Source: Ailanthus altissimus (taxonomy: Eukaryota > Streptophyta > Magnoliopsida > Sapindales > Simaroubaceae). From it: 64,000 nucleotides of DNA. The translations under genes were made by a program, and so were the position numbers. This document shows positions 45,561 through 57,975 of the stretch, piece after piece (the first letter of the stretch is position 1; the number at the start of each line of letters is the position of its first letter). The notes below the pieces were generated by a model. The model searched no databases, had not been told where the DNA came from, and saw only the letters and a list, made by a program, of their open reading frames with translations. The stretch spans positions 7,507,001-7,571,000 of the forward strand of contig OX327683.1 in NCBI GenBank assembly GCA_946807835.1, read 5' to 3'.

Positions 45561-47960
45561 ATTTAATCCATCATCTCTCTCTAAGAAAAAAACCTCTGCC
45601 CTCTCTTTAAACTTATAAAAAAACCTAACCGCCTCGTCGTCCACCAAAGAGGGACCTTGATAAATACAGATTTATCCTTTGATCGAGTCTCCTTCTGAGT
45701 ACAAATTTATGGCCTCCCTCTATATTTATGAACAATAAAGTTAGATGGGGTATGGGTTCTCCAATTGGGGAGGTCAAAGATATTAATAAGGGTGCGTCAA
45801 AGGAGTGTATTGGAAAGTTCATTCGTATTAGGGTTAATATTAATATATTTGAACCACTAAAGCTAGCTTTGAGGGTGTCAGTCAGTGATTCGAAGGATGT
45901 GGTGACTGTATTGTTACGTTATGAATGGCTACCAGAATTCTGTTTTGAATGAGGCCATTTTGGGCACCCTGAAAAGGATCGTATGCTTGCAGGGGGGTCC
46001 AAGATTGGGTAAAGGTTTCTATAGAGATTGGATTCGTGTCAAAGCCTCTTTTCGAATGGATACTGGAGCACAAAAAGGCGAAGGGATGGGTCCGATCGGC
46101 TGAGTAAAAATCTGTCAAGAAAGAATGCAAAGGGGATACAATCGTTTTGGCGGAAGAAGACAGGATTGTGTAAGAGGAAGGATTTGATCACTGAACCCCA
46201 ACCACAGAACGGTGGCCTTTCTTTGTCATCTCAACTAGAACCTAGCTCGATTATGGAAACCCTCGGGCGAGAGATACCCGTGCTACCTAGTCGACGTAAA
46301 GGAAAAGAGCCCATGGGAATAGGAGAGAATGGTTCTCAGCCTATAACGGAGGTTACTGCCTCTGGAAGAAGCTGTGAAGAGTCACTAGTTAAAAACACGA
46401 TTATAGGGTTCTTCCGCACAACCCTTAAATGGGTATAAGTGTAGATCAGAGGAAAGAGTGTCTGTCTGGAAAAGAAACTGGTGGCCCGCCCATGATGGGT
46501 TTTGCGGCAGCAGTCAGCCTTCTTGAGGAAATCCAACTTCGACATTCCTTTCAATTTCAAACGTCTCCAATACGAGACAAGCAAAATGCTAGTGCAGTAA
46601 CGAATAAAAAGCAGAAGCCAAAATCAAGCCCACTGAAAACTTGAGGATTGCAGAAAGTGCGAATGAAAGCACAGGTAAATTGTCTTCGAAGCACGCTTTA
46701 GCTATTTGGAATTGGAAGCCCAAGAGAAAGTGTTGGAAAATTGGTGATTCAACAATTTAGGTTGGCCAAGAATTGAGATGAATATCAAAATGAAGAGTTA
46801 CAATAAGTCTAGAACGTGTAGGATACGTATAGAGAAGTCTAGGACGTGTGGGACACGAAAGGGGAAGCGAAACGGGACTCAAAGACGCGAAGGGAGCAAG
46901 AAAACGTGGATAGCTACAGGGCTCAGTGCCGCAGCGCCCAAGACAGTAAAACCAACGCCACAGCGCTGGATCCTCAGCGCCGCAGCGCTGGGCGCGATTC
47001 TGTCCAGCGCTGCAACGCCCAAGGACGAGCGCCGCAGCGCCAGAACGCGTGGAAAAGTCCGTTTTGATTCGGGATTTCAAGTTTTGAGAAGTTTTGGACT
47101 TTCAAAACAAGTGGACTCTTACTCCAACAAGGAATAGGGCTAATAGGCACGAAATATACTCTATATAAACACTTGTAAACCCTTGATTTCATATCAAGCA
47201 TTGAGAGAGGCTCTAAGAGAGGGGAAGTGCTGGGTAGACACTAAGTGCTTGTGTGCGTTAGGGTGGAACCGTTGTTTGGGTGATCATTGTTCGTGGTAGA
47301 GCAAGGGTTCACTAAACGTTTAGGTCATTTTGAGGGTTTTTCATATTGTGTTTTCTTGTAAAATCTCTAGGGAGTTATAATAAGAGAGGCTAGGATCCTT
47401 GGATCCACCGTGGACGTAGGCGATTGGCCGAACCACGTAGATTGTGTTGTGCTCTTTTGTTTTCTGCTTTGAATTCTTATTGGTTTTGCTTGATTGACAG
47501 GTTATTACGCTGCGCAAGGAGGTTAGAGTTTTAGGCTAAATCTTGAGTTTTTCGCTTCAACATAACCTCACGAGGGAGAAAAGCGTTACCTCCCTCAACA
47601 GAAAGCATAAAAATAATATGATTTATGAAGTAAATGATAAGAGAAGAGATGATGGTGTATTGGGACTTAGGGCTCTCGAACTAGATTTTGTCGAGGATGA
47701 GGAAGTGATTGAAAATATGAATGAGGATAGTACTGAGGATATTGTCGATGGTGAAACGTCTAATTCTGGAATAGCGAGGCCTACTGGGGAGCGGGGCTGC
47801 TGATCACCGTGTAGATGCTAAGTTAGGATGTTCGGGGGATGGGCAATCCTCGGACATTCTAAATCCTGTCCAGGAGGGTACAGAAGCATTGTCCAGACAC
47901 AGTGTTTCTTTATAAGATACTTGTTATTCATCAAATGGAGGATCTGAGGGTAATTACGGT
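45561..47960 (+). pseudogene. L1-type LINE ORF1, split by a solo LTR
   Basis: From 45728: VRWGMGSPIGEVKDINKGA and GKFIRIRVNINIFEPLK, the DUF4283-end and basic block of plant LINE ORF1, then VTVLLRYEWLPEFCFE and a CCHC zinc knuckle at 45938-45990. Here the second Cys region hits a TGA stop and the last Cys reads Arg, so the knuckle is broken. A variable, charged C-terminal region follows with frameshifts (46095-46435 and 46490-46640 open pieces). A solo LTR sits at 46731-47600, and ORF1 text resumes at 47606 with an acidic stretch (EDEEVIENMNEDSTEDIVDG). The N-terminal part of DUF4283 is missing, so the 5' end is truncated. Confidence 0.8.
46731..47600 (+). mobile_element. Solo LTR (copia-type) inside LINE ORF1
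   Basis: 870 bp from TGTTGGAAAATTGG to TACCTCCCTCAACA (TGTTG/CAACA inverted ends), flanked by identical 5-bp duplications GAAAG at 46726-46730 and 47601-47605. It contains a TATA box (CTATATAAACACTTG at 47161) and the copia-type U5 text CCACCGTGGACGTAGGC followed by GGCCGAACCACGTAGATT (47406-47442). A GC-rich AGCGC block (about 46920-47050) occupies the U3 part. No internal region remains. Confidence 0.88.
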
Positions 47961-49235
47961 TATAGTTTGCCAGAAAATTAGTGGTACAGAGAGTGGGTCG
48001 AAGTGGCAGTTTGGCAATATTTTGATCAAATAAGGTTGATATCCAACTTTATCCTTTTATCGCTTTCATATTGATGTTATTGTCTTTTATCATTAATGGT
48101 TCAATGGAGATTAATGACGTTCTATGGGCATCCGCAATGCAGTGATGCTTGCACACTTCTCAGAAGGTTGCATAGTTTTTCCCATCTGTGTTGTGGAGAA
48201 TTTAACAAAATTTTAAACAATGCTGCGAAGAAAGGGGGTGCTGAAAGGCTTCGTTACCTTATGAAAAATTTCAGAGCAGCTCTGGATGATAGTGGATTAA
48301 TGGACATGGGTTTTAAAAGGGCCCTTTTTCACTTGGTGCAATAGGCTAAAGGATAATAAGCACGTTATTTAGGAATGATTAGACCGAGCAATGCAAAGTG
48401 ACCAATGGGCTCTCCTTTTTCCATATTCAATAGTGCAACATCTACATTACTAGGATTCAGATTATAGACCCTTATTAGTTGTGGTGACAGATAGTATGTA
48501 ACTAGAGTGAGATGAAGCAGTCTTCTAACGGTGGGCAGTTCCACTTTAACTTTAAGTCTTTAAGAAAGCTTAGACTGATAAACAGAATGTAAAAAGATTA
48601 TAAGGCATAAGTGGCAACCTAGGTATAACCGTCTTTTCCATCTCTAGCTTAATAATTCTAATTTAGGGTTGGCTTTACAGGAATGGAATAAACTTTCTTA
48701 CCATGAATTCATAAGGAAACTGCGGGATAAGCAAAAATTGCTAAAAACCTTGAACAAAAACATTAATGCAGTATCTTGGTAAGAAGTTAGAAGGGATGAA
48801 AAAAGTGTGGATTCTTTGCTTTATAAACAGGAGCTGTATTGGAAGCAAAGATTTAATATTGTATGGTTGCAAGGTAGTGACCGTAACTCTAGGTCTTTCC
48901 ATCATTTAGCTTCCGGGAGGAGACGCAAGGACAGAATCACGGGCTTGAGGGATGAAAATGATGTATGGCATTCAAACAACGAGCAGGAAGCCAAAATATT
49001 ATCTGTTCTTTGTGGGTATTTTTCAGACTTCAAACCCATGTGAAGTGGATATAGGGGTCGTGACAGGCTGTGTCGTTCTAAAATTGTTTGAGTCAAGCAA
49101 GGTTTTATTGGATACCTCTTTCCAGTAAATGAGATCCAAAAGGTTATCTTCCAAATGTATCCAACAATATCACCCGGGAAGAATGGGCTACCAGCCCTTT
49201 TCTATCAGACGTTTTGGAGTATCAAAAACACTTCC
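47961..49235 (+). pseudogene. L1-type LINE ORF2, endonuclease to early reverse transcriptase
   Basis: The N-terminus of the endonuclease is missing; the text starts at GRSGSLAIF (about 47995). An open stretch (48096-48344) reads WRLMTFYGHPQCSDACTLLRRLHS, then CCGEFNKILNNAAKKGGAERLR (the GDFNEIL block with Asp read as Glu) and LDDSGLMDMGF. The SDH catalytic block reads SDYRPLL at about 48452, so the catalytic His is Tyr. The region after the endonuclease gives SDRNSRSFHHLASGRRRKDR and ITGLRDENDVWHSN (48876-48985). The reverse transcriptase begins with a PGKNGLPALFYQTFW-like segment (49170-49215) and stops at about 49235, where a copia element takes over. No poly-A tail, because the 3' part is gone. 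Confidence 0.85.
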
Positions 49236-50416
49236 GAGCTAAATTTGAGAAACAACTCAATAAACTATCAAAAGTACTTTGATCTGATCGAAGAGATAAA
49301 TACTTCGATGTTGAATTTGGAGATCACTTAAAAGAGCATAGGATAATATCCCAACTCATAGCTTTAGGAACACAATAACAAAATAGTATTTTCGAAAGGA
49401 GAAATAAAACTTTACTAGACATAGTGAGATCTATGTTTAGTTTCTCAACGTTAACCCACTTCTTTTTTGGGATATGCATTACAAACAAAAATATATATTC
49501 TTATCGTAATACCATTTAAGTCAATCCCTAAAACACCCTTAGAGTTATGGAATGATCGCAAGCCTTCTTTACGACACTTTTGCATATGTGGCGTCTAGCA
49601 CATGTGCTAAACTGAAAGACTAAGAAGTTGAAACTGTATTCAGACATTATGCCTAATGACAATGTAAATGATCCATTGACATACAAATAAGCAATGAAAG
49701 ATTCAGATAAGGAGATATGGCTTGAGGCCATGAATCTTGAGATATATTCAATACACTCTAACTTGGTCTAGGAGCTTATAGATCTACTAGAAGGATTTAA
49801 ACCCATTGAGTGCAAATGGGTCTACAAAAGAAAAAGAAAGGCGGATGGATAAATGGAGACTTTCAAAGCAAAGCTAGCAGCAAAGGGTTATACCCAAAAA
49901 AAGGGAGTTGACTATGAGAAGACTTTTTTACTACCAGTAGCCATGCTAAAATTCATTCATATTCTTTTTTCCATTGTCGATTGTTTAGATTACGAGATTT
50001 GCCAAATGAACGTCAAGACTACTTTTCTAACTGGCAATCTTGATGAAATCATTTACATGGTTCAAGCAGAGGGATTCATGTACAAGATCAAGAGCAAAAG
50101 GTTTGCAAGTTGCAAAGGTTTATTTATAAGATTTGATTAAGCTATCAAGTCTTATAGTTTTGAGCAAAATATTGATAAAGTTTGTGTATACAAGTGCATC
50201 AATATAGGTAAAGTGGTTTTCTTAGTTCTTTACATTGATGATATTCTTCTCATTATGAATGATAATGAAGTATTATTGGATGTAAAGAAATGGCTAGCTA
50301 AGCAATTTCAAATAAAAATTTGGGAACAAACTCTTAGCTCTGTTTCAAGTATCGTACATAGATAAGATTCTTGTAAGATTTTCGATGCACAATTCCAAAA
50401 AATGTAATTTACCTTC
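49236..50416 (+). pseudogene. Copia remnant 3, integrase and reverse transcriptase
   Basis: Begins inside integrase: SDRRDKYFDVEFGDHLKEH (about 49280-49340), ERRNKTLLDIVRSMF (49395-49440). Integrase end: MPNDNVNDPLTYK (49650-49690). Reverse transcriptase: IWLEAMNLEI, CKWVYKRKRKADG with a stop, then an open frame 49853-50140 (FKAKLAAKGYTQKKGVDYEK, CQMNVKTTFLTGNLDEIIYM); the catalytic block is LVLYIDDILLIMNDNEVLL (50225-50280). The sequence breaks at KKCNLPSD (50416), where gypsy-derived DNA is inserted. Several stops; the front half of the element is missing. Confidence 0.87.
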
Positions 50417-51823
50417 TGATAAGAGCACATTTGTCATATGTTTTCTTATGTTTTTATTTTGATATTTTATTATTTTATGAGAATAAATGGTTATTTATAT
50501 ACATTATTGTTATTTACAGGGACTAAAATACAAAAATTTTAAAATATAAACCTGTCGGCCCAGTGCCACATGGATTTTTGCCACATCGTTGGAACAATGA
50601 TCAAAATAAGAAAATAGAAAAATAACATGTTTAAGTCGCAGCTCAGCGTCCCAGTGCCAGCTCGCCATTGCGCCAGCGATAACCCAGTGCCCCAGCGATA
50701 GTGTGATTCCTAATCTGACAAGAATTGAAAATTTTAAACTCAAATCAATCCCTATAAAAGGCCACTCTTCCTCAATCTTTAGAAAATATCGAAGAACATT
50801 AAGAACACACAACATAAGTCTTAGAGAGTAATTGGAGCTTAATTGAAGCAACCATAGAGAGAGAGATTTAAGACGTTCTTCGGCATCAAGAGTTTCTTAG
50901 GCAGCGCAATCAAGAGCAATTTGACGTCTATATCGAATTTCTATTGATTGTATCATGATTTCTTATTATTTTTTCCATTGTTCTCTTGTAGCCATGAACT
51001 TAATTTTCTTTCTATGGTTAACACTTGAACTCAATATGTGCGCTTAATTGCCATATCTTTTTAATATTTAATAAACTTAGTTTTTTTTTTGTTATTCAAA
51101 TTACTTGTTCTTAATGCTTTAATATATCTAGTCAATATATGGTGAATGAATTGGTAACATTTTGATAAACTCAGAAGAGGAATCATAATATTTAGACCTA
51201 GATAATTTGATGCATGATTATAGAGTAATATTCAATGTTGCATATGCAAGTTTTAACTTAAGATAAGAATATACCTAATTGGCATGTATGATCAATAAGA
51301 CTTAATTTTAATGAATCTTAATTTATTACAAGTACCATAAGAATATAGGTATTTGGTAAATTAAGGTATGTTTGCATGACCTTGGAAGAGGCTTGCGAAT
51401 ACATTAGTGTCTTGATCAATAACAAAGACTAAGAGAATTAAATATTAGAGGATTAATCATTAGAAAACATATTGAGAGATAGTATGAGGAATAGTATGAA
51501 CACTAGATTTTCTCTATATTTCTATCTTCCAAATCTCTTTACATTGTGTCATTGCTTTTTATATTTTCTATATTCATTCTTAGATTTTTTTATTTTTTTG
51601 AAGAATTACTAGAAAGACAAAATTTTAGCATTTGGTTAAAAAGAAGATATTATCCCCGTGGGTTCAACATCCGACTCTTTTGTCCCTTTATTACTTGCAT
51701 ATGATAATGTATACTTGCACTAAATTTTAAGTTATAGAAATATAGTATTACCTTCTCACCATAGAATTCACTTATCTGAGGCACAATATCCTAAGTATAA
51801 TATCCAATTCTTATTAGTAGTAT
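50417..51823 (+). repeat. LTR of an Athila/Tat-like gypsy element (insertion A)
   Basis: Starts TGATAAGAGCACATTTGTC within the copia reverse transcriptase. It matches insertion B twice: its start resembles 54738 onward (TTTTATTTTGATATTTTATT and TTATGAGAATAAAT), and its middle resembles 57000-58020 (GAGTTTCTTAGGCAGCGCAA at 50891 and 57444). Contains an AGCGC-rich block (50640-50705) and a U5-like ATCCCCGTGGGTTCAACATC near 51652. It is followed by TGGCGCC, the Athila/Tat-type primer site. The exact 3' end is uncertain. Confidence 0.65.
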
Positions 51824-51830
51824 TGGCGCC
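51824..51830 (+). other. Candidate Athila/Tat-type primer site
   Basis: TGGCGCC, the core of the primer site used by Athila/Tat elements. The bases after it do not continue the usual GTTGCCGGGGA, so the match is short and could be a remnant or chance. Confidence 0.35.
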
Positions 51831-51839
51831 TAGATTTCG

Positions 51840-54576
51840 GTATAGAGTAATGAAGACACCGTAGGGTTATCTAATTTTAACCCTATTAGAAATATTTTTT
51901 TTATGGTGCGCATGAGAGATATTAGACCTAATTTGATAGTTTCACACTCTATCAGAGTGTTGGACGACCCTAGAATATTTTTAGAATTTTTCTCTATTGG
52001 CTTGGAAAAGAAAATTCTAATTTACTACATGAATTTTCATTTAAGGGTTATGTATAAAACAAGTCTTTGTTGAGAAACATAATCCATATATTAGAGTGTG
52101 GACCAATTAGAAACAATCTCATGGATTACCAAGTCAAAAACTCTAGTTAGTTCATTGGACTCTAATTAGATAGTTACTAAGGAACCAATTATATACTTAG
52201 TTTCCAACTAATGACAATTCAAAAATTTAGAGTAAGTTGAGGGAAAAATTGGTCAATTGATGGAGCCCTATATATATGGTAGTAGTGTGTAAAAATTTCA
52301 AGTGATCAAAAAGCAAACACTTAAAGTAAAAGAGAGCAAATTCGAGCTAGAAAAGTGGTGTTGCTACAGTAACCTTTCAAGTTTTGTTTTTTTTCATGAT
52401 TTCTCATGTTTAATCAAGCTACAATAAGGTCACATATCAGTTCCTAAGCTCAATTAAAGCCTCAATTAGTGAAAATCTAAGAAAAAGAGGTAAGAAAAGT
52501 ATTATTTTGTGAGATTTATAAGTGAACTTTCAAGGTTGCTTCAATTGATGTTATTGTGTGTATTCTTGGTTTAGATTGAGTTGAATTCTAGTGTGGAGCT
52601 TGAAGGAGTCATCAATTTAAAGAAATTGGCAAGGTAAGAATTAGGATTTTGGGTGATTTGAATGTAAAGACTTCAATTGGTTATAATTAGGGCATTAGAA
52701 AGAAATTGACTTGATTTTAGTGTAATTGGAATAAGAAATTGAGAAAAGAAATGTGTTGGAACCTAGGGTGAAATTTTGCCACTTTAGGAAAGTTAGGGAT
52801 TGAGTGGTGTTTTGATTGAGTTGTTGTGTGTAAATGGTGCCTTTTATATATTTAATGTATATGGTTGATGGAAAAATCAAAAATGAAGAAAATTGGACAT
52901 AAGTCCATTTTAGAAAGGTGAAGGGCAATTATGTCCAACCAAGTTATAAGGCGTTTAATAATTTTGAAAGCGTTGGATGGTGAGTTAGATTAGATTAAAT
53001 GACTCCGAAAATAAAATCGGAAAGTAGTATCTATCTGGACTTTGTATGTCAATTAGGGCGTTTAGTAGTTAAATGAGATTCTAGCATTCGATTTGGATCT
53101 AAATGTTATTTATGGTGTGTAGATGAAGAAAACCGAGAGCGGTAACGGGAGTAGGAATCCGGTGCGAAATTGAGCGCGGAGCGGTTGTGAGTGAAAATCT
53201 GCCATTTCTTTTATCTTTCGTTTATTATGTTTTCACATAATGAAAATATATGTTTTATGAGCTTTCAATGTATAAATATGATTTATGATCTTGATATATA
53301 TCCATAGATATTCTTTTACATATTCGGTTTAAGAAACAGTTTTAAAATTACTGCATCTGTTTTAAAGGTCATTGGTACCCTCAAATTATAGTGGTGGTGA
53401 TTGTATTAGACCCGGCTGGTATATCCCATGCACATGGGCAGGTTATGGGGGGTGTGTCACTAACTTCAAGAAGTTGGGGTGTCAAGTCATGTGAGTCGCT
53501 CTATGTGTATGGGGTATTATCTTGTTATATGTATGCGATGTAGGATTCTGCTACATAGCCATTGAGATGTCTTGAGATGTCACTGTGGGTGCTGCTAGTT
53601 GAGGTGCCCCGTGACCTACTCATGTGTGCGGTGTTAGTTGAGTCGCTGCGTGAGTATAGAACTTTAGGGTTACCATTGGTACAGTTTAGAAAAAAAATGA
53701 CCGAGCGAGGACTTTATTAGTTTTCGATCTATTGATAGCATTTTATGCATTTATATGCACATGTTAGTTATTATGTTGTATAGATTTTGGATATTATTTT
53801 TCAAAGATGTAGATAAAACCCGCTTGGCAAGATTTCATCAGCATATAATGTTAGAAACCGTTTTACAGCTTTACATCAGTTTTAGAAGCATGATTTATGC
53901 ATGTACTTAGAATTTACTATCTATGCATAATGTTATTTTATTTAAAATCTTAATTGCACTCACTAAGCTCATTTAGCTCACTCGTTTTGTATTTTATATT
54001 TTCTAAACCCCCTTCCCAAGTGCAGGTCTCGGTACGCAAGCTACTGATTCTCCTACAGCTGATTAGTGGGCCAAATTTAAAGATCATTTTTGTATATGTA
54101 AATGTGCTAAATAACATCCTTTACTTTTTGCATAGTAGTTGTAGGCATGTATATTTGTATGTATGTTTTGAACCAACAAGAAGAGATTTCGATATTATGA
54201 TGATCGTTTTTACTTTTATGAGTATGCTCATTTTGTGATTTAAATGAAATTATTGAGTTGTATTGGATTTGGTTTGGAAAGAACCGGAGGTCCTATTTAA
54301 TAGTATTGAGAAGAGTTTGAAATAGAAGTGAAATTGTTTTGTAGGTTTTGTATGAATTTTCAGAAAAACAGAGGAAACTCTGCCCCTTTTTTTTTTAAAC
54401 TTAAGAAGTGATTTTCGTGTATATTCCAAGATTTTCTTAGTAATAATAAGAATTAAAAAGAGGTTCGCCTCGCAAAATTTCTCAACTTACCTAGTTATAT
54501 TCTGAGAAACTTTCATCGGGGTGCCCGGCAGGGCTGCTCGGATCTACTGTAGAGGGTTTCGGGTTGGGTCTTGTCA
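51840..54576 (+). repeat. Probable Tekay/Del-type gypsy LTR within insertion A
   Basis: TATA-like CCCTATATATATGGTAG near 52266 is followed by a long leader. GTAACGGGAGTAGGAATCCG, then GAGCGCGGAGCGGTTGTGAG (53140-53192), a GT-rich CCCGGCTGGTATATCCC segment (53410) and CACTCACTAAGCTCATTTAG (53957) give a chromovirus LTR layout. It ends near TTCGGGTTGGGTCTTGTCA (54558-54576), after which copia text resumes. No gag or pol is visible. The left end is not resolved. Confidence 0.5.
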
Positions 54577-54737
54577 CTAAGACACCTCAAAAAGAAGAAG
54601 ACACGAGACGAATACCTTATGCCTCTGCAGTAGGCAACCTAATGTATGACAAGTTGTATATTAGGCCTGATATTTGTTATTAAGTAGGTATAGTTAGCCA
54701 GTATCAATCCAATCTAGGATATGATCACTGGGTTGCT
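54577..54737 (+). pseudogene. Copia remnant 3, RT connection segment
   Basis: An island of copia text between two gypsy-derived insertions: KTPQKEEDTRRIPYASAVGN, LMYDKLYIRPDICY with a stop, then VSQYQSNLGYDHWVA. This is the block that precedes RNase H and follows KKCNLPSD at 50416 in copia polyproteins, showing both insertions hit one element. Confidence 0.88.
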
Positions 54738-54956
54738 AATAAGGGCATATTTGTTATATATTTTCTCATATTTTTATTTTGATATTTTATTATTTTATGA
54801 GAATAAATAACTATTTATGTGCATTATTATTTATAGGGACTTGAACGAAATTTAAAGAAAAGATATAAAAGGAGCAAAAACAAGGACTAAAATATAAAGT
54901 TTTCAAAATATGGACCTGTCACCCTAGCGCTATAGGGATTTTCACCCCAGCACCAT

Positions 54957-55314
54957 AAGGATTTGTTGGTCAAAGTCGATAAATTCATCTTCCCTACTGA
55001 TTTTATTGTTTTGGACATGGAAGAAAATAAGGAGATCCCTATCATCTTTGGAACACCCTTCCTAGCCATTGGAAGAACAATTATTGATGTACAAAAAAGT
55101 GAGTTGACCATGAGGGTACAAGAGAATACAACCACTTTTAAGGTCTTCAAGGAGATCAAAGTACCAGCTGAAAATAAAGATTGTTTATGCATTAATGTGG
55201 TGCACCCAAGCGTTAAGCAAATTAAAGATATGGAGAAATTGGATCCTCAAATCCAAAAAATAGCATTAAAGCATAGGAAGGCAAGAGAAAAGAAGAAAGA
55301 GTAGCATCACAATG
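54957..55314 (+). pseudogene. Athila/Tat-like gypsy protease-region fragment
   Basis: The frame (first ATG-like context at 54963, stop at 55302-55304) reads VKVDKFIFPTDFIVLDMEEN, then KEIPIIFGTPFLAIGRTIIDV and KSELTMRVQENTTTFKVFKEI, matching the segment after the protease active site in Athila/Tat polyproteins (VDKFIFPxDFxxLDMEED...GRPFLATG). The active-site Asp block itself is not included: the LTR joins directly upstream at about 54955. A Lys-rich tail (55215-55300) follows. It is open but clearly a piece of a larger polyprotein. Confidence 0.82.
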
Positions 55315-56985
55315 AAGTAAGCAAAGAGAAAGAAAAAGAAAAGCTGCTTTCTCGGTCTAAAATTAAAGTCTTTTCAAAGAGACACAAGGTTAATACAGCA
55401 ATAGTTACTACTCAAGGTATAATTGCAAAAATATGAAAGCCGAAAAAGAGGAAAGCCAGCAAGATCACTTACACAAATGCTTCTATCAGCATCTTTAACC
55501 CACCATAAGAGGATAGAAAGCCCCGTCAAGCCGACGACGTTAAATCAAGTGCTACTTAGGAGGCAACCCAAGGTAAGTATTATTATGATTATTTTTTTTA
55601 GCTTCTTACAAAAAACAAAAAAAACCCAAGAAGTACAGCGCTGTAGCGACAAAATTCAGCGCGGTAGTAATAAAGCTCTAAAGTCAGTACTATCCCCGCA
55701 GTACATAAGTTAGCGTGCCAGCGGGAATTCCAATAAGCATCCCAAAAACAAGCCTTCAGTGTTATAGCAACGGACTATTATCGCGTCAGTGCTAAATCGT
55801 CGCTCTAGAGATGGAAAGTCAGCGCTGCAGCGAAATTTGAATAGGGAAGTCTCTTACTTTCACTTCTTTACTTTTTGACATTGGGAACAATGTCTAAATT
55901 AAGTTTTGGGATGGGAAAACACTTTCTTGTGTTTATTTTGCTGCATAATTTGAGTAGTTGTTCTTGTGGTTATTTTTTTTTAGTTAATTAGTTTTTTTAT
56001 TATTTTTTTAAGATGATCATTAGTCTATGATAAGAAAAAGAATACATGGCTGAATTTATTTTCTACAAATTCATAGAGAATGATAAATATTTGAGATAAT
56101 TTTAGTTATCCAAGTTTAGGAACAAGTTCAACCTTATTTATAATCACCATTCTTTTTTAGCATTTATTAAAGTATGAATAATTATAACTATTACTTAGAT
56201 ATATTTATGCTTTAGGGAGCACACCACAGTCTCGAAAGACCGATACTCTAGAACTTGTCTTTAATTACCACTTGAGATGAAATTCTAAGAAACACATGAA
56301 TAGAGAAATGATATTAAGCCATCTTTGAACCGACTAAGCCTTTTTAACCTAACTTTTAATTGTATATTTATCTGTAGTACCCTATTTTGAGCCTAATTAC
56401 CCATTCTTTGGTTTAACCACATTACAAGCTCAAGACTTAAAGTTTACTTATCTAGAAATTTACCCGTAACTCTATAAACTTGTATTTGCTTAGAAATACT
56501 CTTGAAAGAAAAAGGTTGTGGTGATATGAGAAAAATGAGTTTGGGTGGTATTTGTCAATCTAAGTTTGGGGGTATTAAAAAAAAAGAAGAGAAGAGAAAA
56601 AAAATTTCAAAGAAAAAAAAAGTGAAAGAAAAATACCCCAACTTAAGAAAAAGAAGAAATTCTTTGAAAAATAAAGGTTGAAAAGAAAGATAGGAAACAC
56701 AATAAGTTTAGGGGAAGAGATAATACAAGGAAAAGAAAGATCAAAAGGTTTCTAGATAAAGTCTAAGTGTTCATGGTGCGACTTAACATAAATTGTTTAT
56801 CCTTTTATTTCACCTTGACCCTAGCCTTACGTTACAAGCTAAGTAAAGTCCTAAATAGATTCCTAGACATATGATTTTTTATATTAGTGGAGAGTAGTAG
56901 TACAAACAAGCTTATAGAAGTGTCATTATACAAATCAAATGCCGAGACATTATCTTTCATGTATAAACTAAAGTATAAAGTAAAT
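55315..56985 (+). other. Spacer and 3' region of insertion B
   Basis: Non-coding internal sequence of the Athila/Tat-like derivative. 55420-55575 contains the conserved GTTAAATC...AGGAGGCAACCCAAG phrase. 55630-55830 has many AGCGC words. A long purine-rich run (56576-56760, AAAGAAGAGAAGAGAAAAAA and similar) may include a degraded polypurine tract. Confidence 0.5.
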
Positions 56986-57975
56986 CAAAGTATGATTTTA
57001 GTTAGAAAAGAAGACCTGTTTAAGTCGTAGTCTGACGCCCCAGCGCCATTTCTTCATCGCACCAGCGACAGACCAGCGCCCCAATGCTACATCGTAATCG
57101 CGCCAGCGACGGGCTAGCACCAATATCTCACCGCTTCAGTGGTGAGGCCTTTTACATGCAGCGCCTCAGCGACAGCACCTCAGCGACAGCGCCCAGTACC
57201 CTAGCGGTAGTGCGAGTCTTAATCCTACGAGAATTGAGATTTTAAAGCTCATATCAATCCCTATAAAATGCCACTCATCCCTAGACTTTAAAAATCACCC
57301 AAGAGCAATTCAAGAACACCAAGAATACAAAGCACAAGTCTTAGAGAGCTACTGGAGTTTAATTGAAAAAACCTTAGAGATAGCAATTGAAGTTTAATTG
57401 AAGCAACTTTACAGAGAGATTCAAGGTGTTTTTCGACATTAAGAGTTTCTTAGGCAGCGCAATCAAGACAAATTTGACGTCTATATCGGTTCGCTATTGA
57501 TTGTATCATGATTTATTATTATTTTTACTGTTGTTCTCTTGTAGCCATGAGCTAAATTTATTTTCTATGGTTAATACTTGAACTCAATATGTGTGCTTAA
57601 TTGTCTTATCTTTTTAAAATTTAATAAACTTAGTTTTTTTTTGTTATTCAATTTACTTGTTCTTAATGCTTCAATATATCTGACCAATATATGGTAAATG
57701 AATTGGTAATATTTTGATAAACTCAAAAAAGAAATCATAATATTTAGACCTAGGTAATTTGATGCATGATTGTAAAGTAACATTCAATGTTGCATATGCA
57801 AGTTTCAACTTAGGATAAGAATATACCTAATTGACATGTATGATCAATAAGACTTAATCTTAATGAATTTTAATTTATTACAAGTACCATAGGAATATAG
57901 GTATTTGGTAAATTAAGATATACTTGCATGATCTTGGAAGAGGCTTGTGAATACATTAGTGTCTTGATCAATAGC

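Noticed and set aside
45882..46584. Minus-strand frames opposite LINE ORF1
   Set aside because: Shadows of the LINE ORF1 coding strand.
46757..47201. Several overlapping frames on both strands (73-119 codons)
   Set aside because: They lie in the GC-rich U3 part of a solo LTR with defined ends and target duplications; GC-rich sequence has few stops by chance.
54887..55192. 101-codon minus-strand frame
   Set aside because: Shadow of the Athila/Tat-like protease-region frame on the plus strand.
57030..57200. AGCGC-rich spaced repeat considered as a CRISPR-like array
   Set aside because: Words are short and irregularly spaced, and the DNA is a plant retrotransposon LTR; CRISPR arrays do not occur in plant nuclear DNA.
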